A stretch of 51,249 nucleotides of DNA from Lentisphaerae bacterium RIFOXYA12_64_32 (lineage in GTDB: Bacteria; Verrucomicrobiota; Lentisphaeria; Oligosphaerales; YB12-FULL-65-16), in the NCBI GenBank assembly GCA_001803235.1, contig MHBL01000034.1, positions 35,303 to 86,551 of the forward strand, given 5' to 3'. Numbering within the stretch: the first letter of the stretch is position 1; every line of letters begins with the position of its first letter. The position numbers were made by a program, and so were the translations under genes. The notes under the pieces were generated by a model. The model was given only the letters and a program-made list of their open reading frames with translations, was not told where the DNA came from and did not search any database. Positions 16,990 through 26,438 of this stretch are shown piece after piece.

Positions 16990-18981
16990 TTACCTGCACA
17001 GGTCGTTCTGCTCTGCGGCCTCACGAGTTTCCAATACCTCGCGCACCTTGCGAGCAAGGTCGTCGCGATTGAAGGGCTTCCCGATGAAGGCCGTGCTTTG
17101 CTCCAGCACGCCGCGTTCGGCGATCACGTCGGCCGTGTAGCCGGACATGAACAACACCTTGACCCCCGGCTTGACCGCGCTGATGCGTTGCGCCAGTTGC
17201 CGGCCGTCCATCCCGGGCATGACTACGTCCGTCAGCAACAAATGGATGTCACCCGGATGCTGGGCGACCATCTTCAGGGCTTCCTTCGGGGTCTCCGCCA
17301 GCAGGACTTTGTAGTCGAGGGCCTCCAGGAAGATGCCGCACGTCACGCGCAGTGATTTCTCGTCCTCCACCACCAGGATGGTCTCCCCCCGTCCTTTGGG
17401 CGCTGCCGCCTTGCGGGTGACCGTTGCCGCCTCCGCCTCTGCCGCGACCTGGGGCAGGTAGATCTTGAACGTCGTTCCCTGGCCCGGTTCGCTGTAGACG
17501 TGGATGAAACCGTTGTTCTGCTTGACGATGCCGTACACGGTGGCCAAGCCCAGGCCCGTGCCCTTGCCCACGCCCTTGGTGGTGAAGAACGGCTCGAATA
17601 CCTGCGCCAGCGTCGCCTGGTCCATGCCGCAGCCGTCGTCGCTGACCGCCAGGACCACGTACGCGCCGGGGATGACGTCCGTGTGCCTGGCGCAGTAGTC
17701 TGCGTCGAGGGTGGTGTTTCCGGTTTCCACGGTAATTTTGCCGGCGCTGGCGATGGCGTCCCGCGCATTGACACACAGATTGGCGAGGACCTGGTCAACC
17801 TGCGACGGGTCGAGCTTGACCGGCCGCAGGTTCGCGCCGGGCAGCCAGGCCAGGTTGATGTCCTCACCGATCAGGCGCCGCAGCAGTTTGAGCATGCTCT
17901 CCACCGCGTCGTTCAAGTCTATCACCTTGGGCGCGATGGTCTGCTTGCTGGCGAACGCCAGTAACTGACGCGTGATGGCGGCCGACCGCTCGGCATCGCG
18001 CGTGATCTCGTCGAGCCACCCCCGGATCGGATGGCCGGGCTCGATCCGACCCCGGCACAGCTCGGCGTAACCCATGATCCCCATAAGCAGGTTGTTGAAG
18101 TCGTGCGCCACGCCCCCCGCCAGGCGGCCCACCGCTTCCATCTTCTGGGCCTGCCGGAACTGGCTTTCGAGCAGGACCTCTTGGGTGACATCGCGCTTGA
18201 CGGCGACATAGTTGATGATCTTGCCTTCGACGTCGCGCACGGGCGAGATGGACGCTTCTTCCTCGTAAAGCCTGCCGTCTTTGCGTTTGTTGATCATGCG
18301 GCCGCTCCAGACCTGACCGGCGGTCAGCGCCGCCCACAGTCGGCGGTAGAACTCCGCGTCCTGCTTGTCGCTCTTGAGGAACCGCGGGTTTTGGCCGATG
18401 GCTTCTTCGCAGGTGTATCCGCTTGTCTTCCCGAAGGCCGGATTGACGTAGAGGATGATGCCGTCGGGGTCGGTGACCATAATCGTCTCGGCGGACTGAT
18501 TGACCGCCGTCGCCAGCCGGGCATGCGATTCATCCACCCGCTTGCGCTCGGTGATGTCGCGGATGTTGCACTGGATCACCTTGTGGTGGTTGACCCAATA
18601 GACGTTGCTGACGAACTCAACCTCGACCCGCCGCCCGTCAGCGGCTTCCAGCGCCTTGTCTTCGTAGCGGATGTATCCCTTCTGCTGCAATTCCGCGAAG
18701 TTGGCCTCGTTGGCGACGATGTCTTTGAGGAATCCCAGTTCCCAGACCTTCTTCCCGAGGAATGCCTCGTGCGAGTAACCCAACAACTCGATCAGGAACG
18801 GATTCACATCAACGACCACCCCGGTCTCGGCATCGAGGATCAAAATGCCGTCTTTGGCCGCCTCGAAGAGCCGGCGGTACCGGACCTCCGACGCGCGCAT
18901 CGCGTCGTCCGCCGAGCCCCGAACTGCAGCGGCATCCGCCAACTCCGCGTTGAGGTCGTTCGGTATTGGGTTCTTGGTCAC
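16990..18981 (-). CDS. PAS-PAS hybrid sensor histidine kinase with receiver domain
   Basis: A soluble sensor kinase of 663 residues with no transmembrane segment. Order: short N-terminus, PAS1 (about 28-150, RRLFEAAKDGILILDAETG), PAS2 with PAC (about 150-270), HisKA with phospho-acceptor His in GGVAHDFNNLL, HATPase_c with DNA-binding-like N-box NLCVNARDA and G-boxes DDGCGM and GKGTGLGLATV, then a receiver domain (about 540-655, VVEDEKSLR, phospho-acceptor Asp in LLTDVVMPGMDG, Lys in FIGKPF). GTG start with GGAG six nt upstream. No dedicated response regulator is adjacent. It may sense redox or ligand through the PAS domains, since the surrounding genes are O2-stress genes; that is inference. 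Confidence 0.93.
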   Translation of the reverse strand: MTKNPIPNDLNAELADAAAVRGSADDAMRASEVRYRRLFEAAKDGILILDAETGVVVDVNPFLIELLGYSHEAFLGKKVWELGFLKDIVANEANFAELQQKGYIRYEDKALEAADGRRVEVEFVSNVYWVNHHKVIQCNIRDITERKRVDESHARLATAVNQSAETIMVTDPDGIILYVNPAFGKTSGYTCEEAIGQNPRFLKSDKQDAEFYRRLWAALTAGQVWSGRMINKRKDGRLYEEEASISPVRDVEGKIINYVAVKRDVTQEVLLESQFRQAQKMEAVGRLAGGVAHDFNNLLMGIMGYAELCRGRIEPGHPIRGWLDEITRDAERSAAITRQLLAFASKQTIAPKVIDLNDAVESMLKLLRRLIGEDINLAWLPGANLRPVKLDPSQVDQVLANLCVNARDAIASAGKITVETGNTTLDADYCARHTDVIPGAYVVLAVSDDGCGMDQATLAQVFEPFFTTKGVGKGTGLGLATVYGIVKQNNGFIHVYSEPGQGTTFKIYLPQVAAEAEAATVTRKAAAPKGRGETILVVEDEKSLRVTCGIFLEALDYKVLLAETPKEALKMVAQHPGDIHLLLTDVVMPGMDGRQLAQRISAVKPGVKVLFMSGYTADVIAERGVLEQSTAFIGKPFNRDDLARKVREVLETREAAEQNDLCR

Positions 18982-19256
18982 GCCAATCTCCGGACTCGCA
19001 CCTCGCGACTCGTCGATTACACGGCCGCGGTTGCGGTGCGACCCGCCCGAACCGCACTCCCGCTTCCCCCCTCAGCCTTCACCCCTCGGCCCTGCCCGCG
19101 AGGTCGGAGGGATGAGGGATGAACGCTGAGGGTCGGAGTCCGGAATCGAGAGCCGTTGCCCTGCATTCACTTCAGGTTTCAGCTTTCATCCCTCAGCCCT
19201 CGCCCCACCTTTCACCGCGCATCTTGGTTGCGCGGCCGGGGCGCCGCGCGGGCTCA

Positions 19257-19340
19257 CGCGCCCTGGCCCGTCAAGCGCTTGGCGACGGTCGCGACGTGCT
19301 GCCCCTGAAACCGGGCAATGGCCAGCTCGTTGGCCGTGGG
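19257..19340 (-). pseudogene. C-terminal fragment of WrbA-type NAD(P)H:quinone oxidoreductase
   Basis: Only the tail survives: PTANELAIARFQGQHVATVA followed by KRLTGQ, matching the end of WrbA flavoproteins (xENELAIARFQGxHVA). The preceding codons do not continue the family. It is part of a stretch (18982-19836) with no intact gene, rich in CCCTCAGCC-type words at 19060-19210 and in gene scraps. Confidence 0.6.
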
Positions 19341-19543
19341 CTGTACGGGCGAAGGCGGATCCCGGGCCGAGGGCCTCGGGCCGGGACGGCCCCGAGCACC
19401 CTGCTGCGGTCCCGGAGGTCCCGCGCCACTGCTGGTCTGCGCACTGTGCGCCGTGGCGAAACACCACAACCGGGCGTATCCTGGCGCCCACCCATGGCGC
19501 CGCCTTCTCTCTCTGTGGGCCGGGCATCGTCAGGCATGGGCCA

Positions 19544-19840
19544 GAGGTCCTCGGTAATGTGCCCAGCCTCGTCATGCTCGTCGCTGTCGGCCACGACCAG
19601 GTCCTCGCTCACACCGGGAATCCGCCGGGGAGAAACACCCGATTGGGTCAGGGCATAGCGTTGATACGGCGCCGCCACCGGTTCCTGGGCAGGGAGCGAG
19701 AGAGCGACATCGGCGTCCAGCCTGAAAGGCAGAACGTCGCGGTACGAATCCGCAAGAAACTGGTCGGTGTCGGCGAGGTTTCCGCGAAACCAGTAGCAGG
19801 CGTCGCGAAGCACGAGGTGGGGATCGATAGCCGCATTCAC
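19544..19840 (-). pseudogene. Spliced relic: unknown ORF start fused to a 2-oxoacid oxidoreductase alpha fragment
   Basis: An ATG immediately after the MlaC-like gene's stop starts about 25 unrecognised residues (MNAAIDPHLVLRDACYWFRG). The frame then becomes, from about 19765 to 19544, a clear piece of the alpha subunit of 2-oxoacid:acceptor oxidoreductase (QFLADSYRDVLPF, GVSPRRIPGVSEDLVVADSD). It matches the homologous piece inside 49990-50809 but differs at many positions. After HITEDL the similarity ends abruptly. Two unrelated genes have been joined here by deletion or recombination. Confidence 0.7.
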
Positions 19841-20502
19841 CGCGCACCCTTTCCGGATTTCTGCTCCGTCGTGGCCCCGCTCTTCTTCTCGCCCTGCTCG
19901 GGAGCACTCTCAGCGATCTTCGCCCTTATTCCGCTGATCAGGTCGTCGTAGGACGGATGATCGAGGCTGACGCCCATCTGACTGCGACAGTTGTTTGCCA
20001 TGCTCTTCCCCCCAATGATGACGTCATAGACCAGCCACTCCGTGCCCTTCTTCAGGACTCGATAACTGACCGGGACCTCCGCGCCTCGGACGGTGACGAC
20101 GACCACCACCACCCCGCGCTTTCCATCCACCCTGTCGCCTTTGTACAGAATCTTCTCCCCGGAATAGCTCTCCACCTTTGAGATGTAGTCCCTCGCGATC
20201 AGTTCGCTGAACAGGCCGGAGAGCTCTGTGCGTTGTGCGTCAGACAGCTCACGCCATTGTCTCCCGATGACGCCGCGGGCCATGGCGGCCCAGTCGAAAC
20301 GCTCGTCAACCGCCTGCTTCATCCGTTTCTGCCGCTCTGCGTCGTTGCCGGGGCCTTTCAGGTTGGGGGCTTGCACGATGGCGAGGACCGTCTCGGTCGT
20401 CTGCCGGACCTGGTCCGTGGGTTCCCCCTTCTGCGCGAGCGGGGGGATGCCGAGGACCAGGAGAAGCAGAGCAAACATCGGTTGTCCGCAGGACTCAATC
20501 AT
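19837..20502 (-). CDS. MlaC-family (Ttg2D) phospholipid-binding ABC transport protein
   Basis: A periplasmic protein of the MlaC/Ttg2D family, which ferries phospholipids between outer membrane and the MlaFEDB complex. The export signal is near the start (CGQPMFALLLLVLGIPPLAQ). The body has the family pattern RFDWAAMARGVIGRQWRELS, FSELIARDYISKVESY and VSYRVLKKGTEWLVYDVIIG. The tail (about 25 residues, Lys/Glu-rich) is extra. ATG 20502 has GGGGAG 6-7 nt upstream; the longer frame has no support. None of the other mla genes is nearby, so it is an orphan, or its partners have been lost to the relic region downstream. Confidence 0.85.
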   Translation of the reverse strand: MIESCGQPMFALLLLVLGIPPLAQKGEPTDQVRQTTETVLAIVQAPNLKGPGNDAERQKRMKQAVDERFDWAAMARGVIGRQWRELSDAQRTELSGLFSELIARDYISKVESYSGEKILYKGDRVDGKRGVVVVVVTVRGAEVPVSYRVLKKGTEWLVYDVIIGGKSMANNCRSQMGVSLDHPSYDDLISGIRAKIAESAPEQGEKKSGATTEQKSGKGAR

Positions 20503-20674
20503 GGTCGCTCCCCTTTCACCCGCAATCGCTTCTCGCAATCCTCGTCGCCGTCGTTTCTCGATGACGGCCACCTTGCGAGCTCCGGATCGAAAAGCGATGG
20601 CGAAGACGATTGCGACAGCGATGGACCGTTCATCCGTCCTCTCTCACGCCGATTCTGGCACTACCGAATGGGGG

Positions 20675-20756
20675 CTACAGCTTGCCGAACGCATACTTGC
20701 CGGTGAGCGAGTCGATATCCACCGCCAACCTCGCCCGCCCGGTCACCCGCAGCGCG
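20675..20756 (-). pseudogene. Unidentified ORF tail
   Basis: A terminal frame reads RVTGRARLAVDIDSLTGKYA then FGKL and stop. The sequence is protein-like but I do not recognise the family. It follows a CBM48 tail and precedes the MlaC-like gene. 20503-20674 holds nothing I can name. Confidence 0.3.
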
Positions 20757-20757
20757 G

Positions 20758-20808
20758 TCAGACCTGAAGCACACTGTTCAGGCCACCGTACGGGTTCGGA
20801 GCCCATCG
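20758..20808 (-). pseudogene. C-terminal scrap of a CBM48 protein
   Basis: Sixteen codons, WAPNPYGGLNSVLQV and stop, match the end of the intact CBM48 gene at 39028-39327 (WSPNPYGGLNSVLQV). Nothing upstream continues the domain, so only the gene's extreme 3' end persists. Confidence 0.7.
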
Positions 20809-20867
20809 GGACCGGAGCGGCCACGGCACTGGCGACTCCGGAACGACGCGCTGATTGCGTCTCCATC

Positions 20868-21287
20868 CTACGGGCGAGCGCTCTTCTGGAAGTGTCGCCT
20901 GACTTTCGCCGCAATCTGACGATCGGTCAGTTTGTCAACCGTTTCGGATTCCTCGATGCGGCCGCGGATTCCGGCCTTCATGATCCGCTTGCGAAACTCG
21001 CCCTTTGCCTCACCGGGGCCAAAGATCAGGATCGTCTCCGCATTCCGAACACAGGCGATCACCGCATCGTAGAAGATGTCGAGCTGCCCCGTAAACCGTC
21101 TCTGGCGGCTGTCATCTGCCGCAACCTTTTGCGACTCATAGGTCGTCGTCGAGCGTTTGCCATCCAAACGCCCGGGCTGCCGTTCAAGCTTCGACATGAT
21201 GATCAGCGTTGTTTCCTCGCCGCTGTCCGCCATGGCGACGACAACCGCCTTCCGGTGGTCAATCCACAGACCGATGCGCGTTTTCAT
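20868..21287 (-). CDS. Archaeo-eukaryotic release factor (eRF1)-like protein, bacterial baeRF-type
   Basis: About 139 residues beginning MKTRIGLWIDHRKAVVVAMA. It contains YDAVIACVRNAETILIFGPG and ends KLTDRQIAAKVRRHF. This resembles the small bacterial relatives of eRF1/Pelota domain proteins, proposed to act on stressed ribosomes; biochemical evidence is thin. I use ATG 21287 rather than the Met eight codons upstream because the conserved sequence starts there. A shared upstream element (copy 2) lies 130 nt before it. It is the lead gene of the segment running towards the MlaC-like gene. Confidence 0.7.
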   Translation of the reverse strand: MKTRIGLWIDHRKAVVVAMADSGEETTLIIMSKLERQPGRLDGKRSTTTYESQKVAADDSRQRRFTGQLDIFYDAVIACVRNAETILIFGPGEAKGEFRKRIMKAGIRGRIEESETVDKLTDRQIAAKVRRHFQKSARP

Positions 21288-21417
21288 GAGTTTTTCCCTG
21301 CTTTGGAACATTCCGGGAACTGAGGGGAGAACTGGACGACGTTCACGCCAATCCAGTCGCGTCGTGCCCTGCGCGGCGTTGCTTTGCCGGTGACCTTCCG
21401 CCTGCCACTTGAAAACT

Positions 21418-21603
21418 ACTATAGGCCGCGGCGAGGCCGCTTGTTATGGGGTAAAACCCTACCCTGCATGGGGTGAAACCCTACCGCGCACTCGGCGGAA
21501 CACGCCAGGCAGCCGGGGTCGATGGCGCTGGATATCCACAGGCTTCGAGAAGTCGCTGGTCTACTCCAGTGCAAAGGCTCACTCGCGCCGCTGCGGGTGG
21601 TTC
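21418..21603 (-). promoter_or_regulatory. Upstream element copy 2, long form
   Basis: Core 21418-21485. On the minus strand two GTAGGG-TTT-ACCCC boxes are spaced 26 bp apart, followed by ATAACAAGCGG and GGCCTATAGT. A further ~120 bp (to 21603) is highly similar to 31206-31322. It precedes the eRF1-like gene. The extended part in one frame would encode FSK-VDIQRHRPRLPGV in both copies, possibly a shared gene tail. Confidence 0.7.
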
Positions 21604-21721
21604 ACATCAAAGGGCATCCTTGATTGCCTGCTGCCAGGCTCATGTTTCGGAATTGCTACACATCTCGTTGCGGTGCAAAGGCCATGGACAATGAACCATG
21701 GTCCCCGGTTGCGCGTGGCGC

Positions 21722-21895
21722 TAAGTTCTCCATCACCAGCGGGACCTTGTCGCCGGTCTGCGGCAGGCGGTCGATGGTGGCCCGCACGCGGCGGAAGCGG
21801 TTCAGATCGTTCGGCACCGTCATGTCGAACGGCGTCGTGATGGTGCCCTCTTCCTGGTAGCCGTGTACATGGAGGTCAATGTGATCGTTGACGCG
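21722..21895 (-). pseudogene. xfp: C-terminal fragment of phosphoketolase
   Basis: The frame reads [20 protein letters not shown], then PFDMTVPNDLNRF and IDRLPQTGDKVPLVMENL. This is the C-terminal region of xylulose-5-phosphate/fructose-6-phosphate phosphoketolase; the final GEDMPE-type end is missing. Its upstream junction lies in the last codons of atpG, whose terminal residues APRQRSH are read from the same DNA. A carbon-shunt gene was therefore almost wholly deleted, with the break point at the end of the N-ATPase operon. Confidence 0.8.
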
Positions 21896-22778
21896 GCGCG
21901 ACCAGCGCCTCAAAGCCGGAGATTACGTCGAACAGCTCCTCGTCGATGCTACTCTGACGCAAACGGCGGAATGTGCCGTTGAGATCCTCCAGCAGTTCGT
22001 CGATGTTTCGGTCGGCGCGCTCCATCGCCGCCAGGCGGCTCGCGTTCTCGCTGGCAAGGGATTCAGCGCACGCCCGGAAGAGCGAGACGAAAAGATACTC
22101 GCGGATGAGCGCCCGCAAGGCCACGGTGCCGCCCCCCATTACCTCAGGCAAGTTCTTCGTCGGCCAGGGAAGTTCGACGCGCTCGCGTCGCCACGTTTCG
22201 TCCAGAGGCAGCAGCCGCTGATTCACGGGCGCATAGACCGCGCCGGATGTGGGGCGGTTGTAGAAGAGGTGAAGTGCGACGAATTCGCCCTGACTGCGGC
22301 GCGCCTCACTTTCCACCAGGACCTGGCCGACGAGCGGGGTGATGGCCTTGACGGAATTCGGCACCGTGAACAGTCCCAGCAGCGCCAACCCCGCGTCCGC
22401 CAGGCGCGCCTGAACACGCTCACCGACCGCCCAAACCTGGGGGGTGCCGGGCAGAGTTGCGAGAGTCCTAACCGCATAGTCGGCGACGGCATCGTTGAAC
22501 TGCCCCACGAGTCCCTGGTCGGATCCGAACACGACCGCGCCGATCACACCCGCATCGGTTTGCCCTCTCCGTTCCACCGTTGTGCCCGCCGCCTCGCCGT
22601 CACGAAAGCACGCGCCCAGCCCCAACTCCACGGTCCGATAGTAGTCGGCCAACGCGCGCACCGATCTCTCGTATTGTCCAATGCTCGACGCGGCCAAAGC
22701 CTTCATCGTGCGGACAACGGATTGGAGTTCACCGGCGCTGCTGATCTTCCGGTGCAGGCTCGCGGTGGTCTCGCTCAT
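21876..22778 (-). CDS. atpG: N-ATPase gamma subunit
   Basis: Central-stalk rotor subunit of the N-type ATPase, 300 residues. The N-terminal helix ([20 protein letters not shown]) and the C-terminal helix ([20 protein letters not shown]) would form the coiled-coil shaft, with a Rossmann-like domain between ([17 protein letters not shown]). This N-ATPase gamma is divergent from canonical AtpG, as usual in the family. ATG overlaps the alpha stop by four bases. It is the last gene of the nine-gene operon. Its extreme C-terminus abuts the phosphoketolase relic, so the last few residues are probably not original. Confidence 0.93.
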   Translation of the reverse strand: MSETTASLHRKISSAGELQSVVRTMKALAASSIGQYERSVRALADYYRTVELGLGACFRDGEAAGTTVERRGQTDAGVIGAVVFGSDQGLVGQFNDAVADYAVRTLATLPGTPQVWAVGERVQARLADAGLALLGLFTVPNSVKAITPLVGQVLVESEARRSQGEFVALHLFYNRPTSGAVYAPVNQRLLPLDETWRRERVELPWPTKNLPEVMGGGTVALRALIREYLFVSLFRACAESLASENASRLAAMERADRNIDELLEDLNGTFRRLRQSSIDEELFDVISGFEALVAPRQRSH

Positions 22779-24502
22779 GACTTCTCCGCCGCTACCGCCT
22801 TGGACTTCAGGTCGGTCCCCGGTTTGGCCTTCGGTTTGACGTCCGTTGGGGCGCCCTGCTTGGACCCACCGGCAGGCTTGGGCTTCGGCTCGGACTCCGG
22901 TTTGCCCGCCGACTTAGACTCGCCGTCGCCTCTTGCCCCGGCGCTGGCTTTGGCGACGGGCGCGGATTCCGGCTTGGGTTGGAAACCTGCGAGCGATTTG
23001 CGGGCGAGTTCGATGATCGTTCTGCGATCCTGATCGCTCAACTTGTCGGCGGTTTCGAATCGCGCACACACCTCCGCCGGGATGCTTGCCGCCGCCGCGT
23101 GCACGGCGTGCTCGGCGTCCGTCATCTGCTCAATCGGCACCGGGTCGAAGAGTTCCGCGATCAAAGCCAGGAGCACGGCGATTTGTGCGGGCACGGACAC
23201 CGGGGCGAATTCCGACTGCTTCAGACAGGCGCGGATGCGCCGGCCATGCTCGATGATCTTGCGCGTGTCTTCATCCAGGCGGGCGCCGAACCGGGCAAAC
23301 GTCTCGAGTTCCTCGAACTGCGCGTAGGCGAGTTTGAGGTCGCCTGCCACCGCGCGGTAGGCCGCCCGTTGCGCCTTGCCGCCGACGCGCGAGACGGATT
23401 TCCCAACATCGACCGCGGGCAGCACACCCAATTCGAACAGTGACGGCGAGAGGTAGATCTGCCCGTCCGTGATGGAAATCAGGTTGGTCGGTATGTACGC
23501 AGAAATGTTCTGCGCCTCGGTCTCGATGATCGGCAGGGCCGTGAGGGAACCGCCCCCGCGTTCTTGGGTCAGATGGGTGGCGCGTTCGAGCAGTCGCGAA
23601 TGGATGTAGAAGATGTCACCCGGGAAGGCTTCGCGTCCGGGTGGTCGCCGGAGCAGGAGGGAGAGCTCGCGATAGGCGCGGGCGTGATGGGTGAGATCGT
23701 CGTAAACGATCAGCACGTCGTGCCCCGTTTCCATAAAATGCTCCGCGATGCTGGTCGCGGCGTACGGAGCGATGTAGGCAAGACCTGGCGGGTCGTTGCC
23801 CTCGGTCACGACCACGACGGTGTAATCCATCGCGCCCTTTTCGCGGAGGTTCGCGACGGCTTTCGCGACGGCGGACGCGCGCTGGCCAATGGCGCAGTAG
23901 ACGCACACGACATTCTGGCCGCGCTGGTTGAGGATGGTGTCGATCGCAATGGCCGTCTTGCCCGTCTGCCGGTCGCCCAGAATCAACTCGCGCTGGCCAC
24001 GCCCGATGGGAATGAGCGCATCGACGACCTTCAGACCGGTCTGGAGCGGCACGGTCACCGGCGCGCGCTCCATGATGGGCGCGGCGGGGCGTTCGATGGG
24101 CAGGCCATCGCGGGCGACCACTGCCCCGCTGCCATCGAGCGGCCGACCGAGCGGGTCAATGACGCGTCCCAGCAATCCGTCGCCCACGGCCACGTCCATG
24201 ACCCGGCCCGTGCGTTCGACTTCGTCCCCCGCGTGCAGGTCTTGATACTCGCCGAGGAGCACGACGCCGATTTCGTCCTCATCCACGTTGAACGCGATGC
24301 CGAACACGCCGCCGGGAAACTCGAGAAGCTCCTCAAAGCCGACGCCGGGCAGGCCGGAGACCCTGGCTATGCCAGTGGAAACGCTTGTGATCGTGCCTAC
24401 CTCGTGCGGGGTCAGTTGCGGCGTGAACGTTCCCCGCACCTGGCCGATCCCAGTGAACGCGCGGTCAAAGACACTCTGCAAGCTCTCAGGGCCAGGGTTC
24501 AT
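22775..24502 (-). CDS. atpA: N-ATPase alpha subunit
   Basis: Non-catalytic nucleotide-binding subunit of the F1-like head, 575 residues. Walker A is [11 protein letters not shown] near residue 170; [36 protein letters not shown] and the [10 protein letters not shown] region are typical. Conserved sequence ends near residue 505 (KSLAGFQ), after which about 70 residues of Lys/Pro/Glu/Ala-rich low-complexity tail follow ([17 protein letters not shown]). That tail is unlike normal AtpA, but similar tails occur on atpF and atpD here. Overlaps atpF by four bases upstream and atpG by four downstream. Confidence 0.95.
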   Translation of the reverse strand: MNPGPESLQSVFDRAFTGIGQVRGTFTPQLTPHEVGTITSVSTGIARVSGLPGVGFEELLEFPGGVFGIAFNVDEDEIGVVLLGEYQDLHAGDEVERTGRVMDVAVGDGLLGRVIDPLGRPLDGSGAVVARDGLPIERPAAPIMERAPVTVPLQTGLKVVDALIPIGRGQRELILGDRQTGKTAIAIDTILNQRGQNVVCVYCAIGQRASAVAKAVANLREKGAMDYTVVVVTEGNDPPGLAYIAPYAATSIAEHFMETGHDVLIVYDDLTHHARAYRELSLLLRRPPGREAFPGDIFYIHSRLLERATHLTQERGGGSLTALPIIETEAQNISAYIPTNLISITDGQIYLSPSLFELGVLPAVDVGKSVSRVGGKAQRAAYRAVAGDLKLAYAQFEELETFARFGARLDEDTRKIIEHGRRIRACLKQSEFAPVSVPAQIAVLLALIAELFDPVPIEQMTDAEHAVHAAAASIPAEVCARFETADKLSDQDRRTIIELARKSLAGFQPKPESAPVAKASAGARGDGESKSAGKPESEPKPKPAGGSKQGAPTDVKPKAKPGTDLKSKAVAAEKS

Positions 24503-25425
24503 TTGCTCTCTGTTTCCGGCGTGGGTTCTTCAGGTTCAGGCTCGGCCTTGGTTTCAGGCTTTGACTCGGGTTCGACTGAGACTGGGGGGGGCTTAGGCTC
24601 CGCCTTGTTTTCAGGCTCAGGTTCGGCTTTGGCCTCAGGCGTAGGCGTGGTCTTGGCTTCAGGTTTGTCCTTCTCTTTCAGAAGTTCGCCGACGCCTTTT
24701 TCCAGCGACGTGAGGTAATCCGCGATGCTCCAAGCCACCTTTTGTCCATTCGCCGTGAGTTCGATCCCGCTGACCAAGTCCGGCGCGGTCTCGAACCGGA
24801 CGTGGATTTCAGCCGAAAAGGTTTCGTTGAGCGCGTTTTGGATCGCCGCGCGTTGCTCCGCAGGCAAGTCAAACGCGCTACGCACGAGCGCGGGATCAGA
24901 TGCTGTCTTAAGGGCCTCGGCGAGGCCTTCCCTTGCCTTTCCGTCCATCTCCCGCAAGCGGCGCGTGAACACCTCGCCCAAGCGTTCTTCCAGACTCGTC
25001 GTGGCGAGATCCGTAAGCGCCTTTCGCGCGATGGCAAACACTTCCTGCTGGGTCCGGCGACTGATGGCTTGATTCAGGCTATGGGCCTCGCTTCTCAGCG
25101 TTTCCTGGCGCTTGGCACTCAAGGCATCGGCCGCCTGCCGCGCTTCGTCGAGGAGCCGCTGACGTTCGGCTTTCGCCTCGTCCGTCGCTTTGCTCAAGAG
25201 TGCGGCGCGCTGCCGATCGAACTCCTCATTCTTGTGCTGGAATTCGTCGCGCTCCTTTTGGGCTTCGGCCCTTTTCGCGTCGGCGTCCGCGAGTTCGGCG
25301 GCGATCCGCTTCTCCCGCGCGTCGATGGCGTCGATGATGGGCTTGTAAAGAAAGCGCTTCATCAACCATACCAGGATGAGGAAGTTGAGCGTTTGCGCGC
25401 CGACGGTGAACCAGTCGATGAGCAT
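24499..25425 (-). CDS. atpF: N-ATPase b subunit (with delta-like extension)
   Basis: Peripheral-stalk subunit, 308 residues. One membrane helix (about 9-27, [20 protein letters not shown]), a long charged coiled coil to about residue 160, then a region that may replace the delta subunit, which N-ATPase operons lack (no atpH is present here). From about residue 255 the protein is almost purely Glu/Pro/Lys/Thr ([14 protein letters not shown]), a tail absent from typical b subunits and similar to those of atpA and atpD. It starts 3 bp after atpE's stop and overlaps atpA. Confidence 0.92.
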   Translation of the reverse strand: MLIDWFTVGAQTLNFLILVWLMKRFLYKPIIDAIDAREKRIAAELADADAKRAEAQKERDEFQHKNEEFDRQRAALLSKATDEAKAERQRLLDEARQAADALSAKRQETLRSEAHSLNQAISRRTQQEVFAIARKALTDLATTSLEERLGEVFTRRLREMDGKAREGLAEALKTASDPALVRSAFDLPAEQRAAIQNALNETFSAEIHVRFETAPDLVSGIELTANGQKVAWSIADYLTSLEKGVGELLKEKDKPEAKTTPTPEAKAEPEPENKAEPKPPPVSVEPESKPETKAEPEPEEPTPETESK

Positions 25426-25428
25426 GGG

Positions 25429-25710
25429 CTATTTCCCCGCGGTTTGGGCAATGACGTGGTTCCAGAACGGGTTGGCGAAGATGAGAATCATCGAGACCAC
25501 GAAGCAGTAGATGGCCGTGGACTCGATCATCGCCAGACCGACAAACAGGGTCCGGGTGATGGTGGCCGAGGCGTCTGGCTGCTGCGCCAGTGCAGTCAGC
25601 GCCGTCGCGACCGACCGCCCTTCGCCCAGCGCAGGCGCCAGGCAGCCCACGCCGGTCGTGAAGCCGGCGGTGGCGATTGAGGCAACTGCGATGAGGGTCA
25701 TGCTGTCCAT
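25429..25710 (-). CDS. atpE: N-ATPase c subunit with Na+-type ligand set
   Basis: Proteolipid that forms the membrane rotor ring; 93 residues, two helices. The ion site matches the Na+ signature known from Ilyobacter tartaricus: Glu63-Ser64-Thr65 and Tyr68 in helix 2 (AMIESTAIY), with Glu30 in helix 1 (ALGEGRS) where that enzyme has Gln32. This combination is what N-ATPase c subunits show and implies Na+ rather than H+ transport; the direction is not determined by sequence. AAGGAG lies 7 nt before the ATG. Confidence 0.95.
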   Translation of the reverse strand: MDSMTLIAVASIATAGFTTGVGCLAPALGEGRSVATALTALAQQPDASATITRTLFVGLAMIESTAIYCFVVSMILIFANPFWNHVIAQTAGK

Positions 25711-25742
25711 GGTCTGTCTCCTTCGATTGCGTCGTCGTTGCG

Positions 25743-26438
25743 TCAGGTTTTGGGCGCTGGCTCAGGTTCGGGCCTGCGAGTGCGCGTGGCGGCCGCGATG
25801 TACACTGCGGCCAGAATGCTGAAGATGTAAGCCTGCACCATGCCCGTAAGCAGCCCGAGCACCGTCATGACGATCGGGAAAATAAAGGGCGTGATGGTCA
25901 GCAGAATGGCGATGATCATCGCGCCGCTCATCATGTTACCGAACAGGCGGACGGCCAGGGCCAGCGTGCGAGAAACTTCACTGATGATGTTGAACGGCAG
26001 CATGATGAATGTCGGCTCGACGTAGGACTTGAAGTAGCCGCCCATGCCCTGGTCCGCGATGCCGAAAAGCGGCACGGCCACAAACACGCACAACGCGAGT
26101 GCGGCGGTCGTCGAAAGCGAGCCGGTCGGCGGTTCGTAACCGGGAATGACGGTGCAGAGGCTGGCCGTGGCGACGAACAGGAAGAGCGTGCCCAGGAAAC
26201 CGAGATACTTCTTCGGGTCGCGGAGGCCGACGTCTTCGATCTGTTTCTCAATCGCGGTCACGACAATTTCCAGAAGGTTCTGCCAACGGGAACGTTCAAG
26301 CCCCGTGGAAAGTTTGCGCGTGATGAGCTTTGAACCGACAGCCAGCGCGAACATCAGTCCCCACGTGAACACGATGGTGGCGTTGAGCTTCAGGAAACCG
26401 TGTTGCCAGAAGACCATTTCATCGGGAGTAAGGCGCAT
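25743..26438 (-). CDS. atpB: N-ATPase a subunit
   Basis: Membrane stator subunit that forms the ion half-channels beside the c ring; 231 residues with about five to six helices. The essential Arg is likely in LALAVRLFGNMMSG (helix 4 of the family). ATG 26438 is chosen because AGGAGG lies six nt upstream inside the end of atpR; the ATG 18 nt earlier has no such support. It overlaps atpR by about 20 nt. Typical size and order for N-ATPase operons. Confidence 0.93.
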   Translation of the reverse strand: MRLTPDEMVFWQHGFLKLNATIVFTWGLMFALAVGSKLITRKLSTGLERSRWQNLLEIVVTAIEKQIEDVGLRDPKKYLGFLGTLFLFVATASLCTVIPGYEPPTGSLSTTAALALCVFVAVPLFGIADQGMGGYFKSYVEPTFIMLPFNIISEVSRTLALAVRLFGNMMSGAMIIAILLTITPFIFPIVMTVLGLLTGMVQAYIFSILAAVYIAAATRTRRPEPEPAPKT

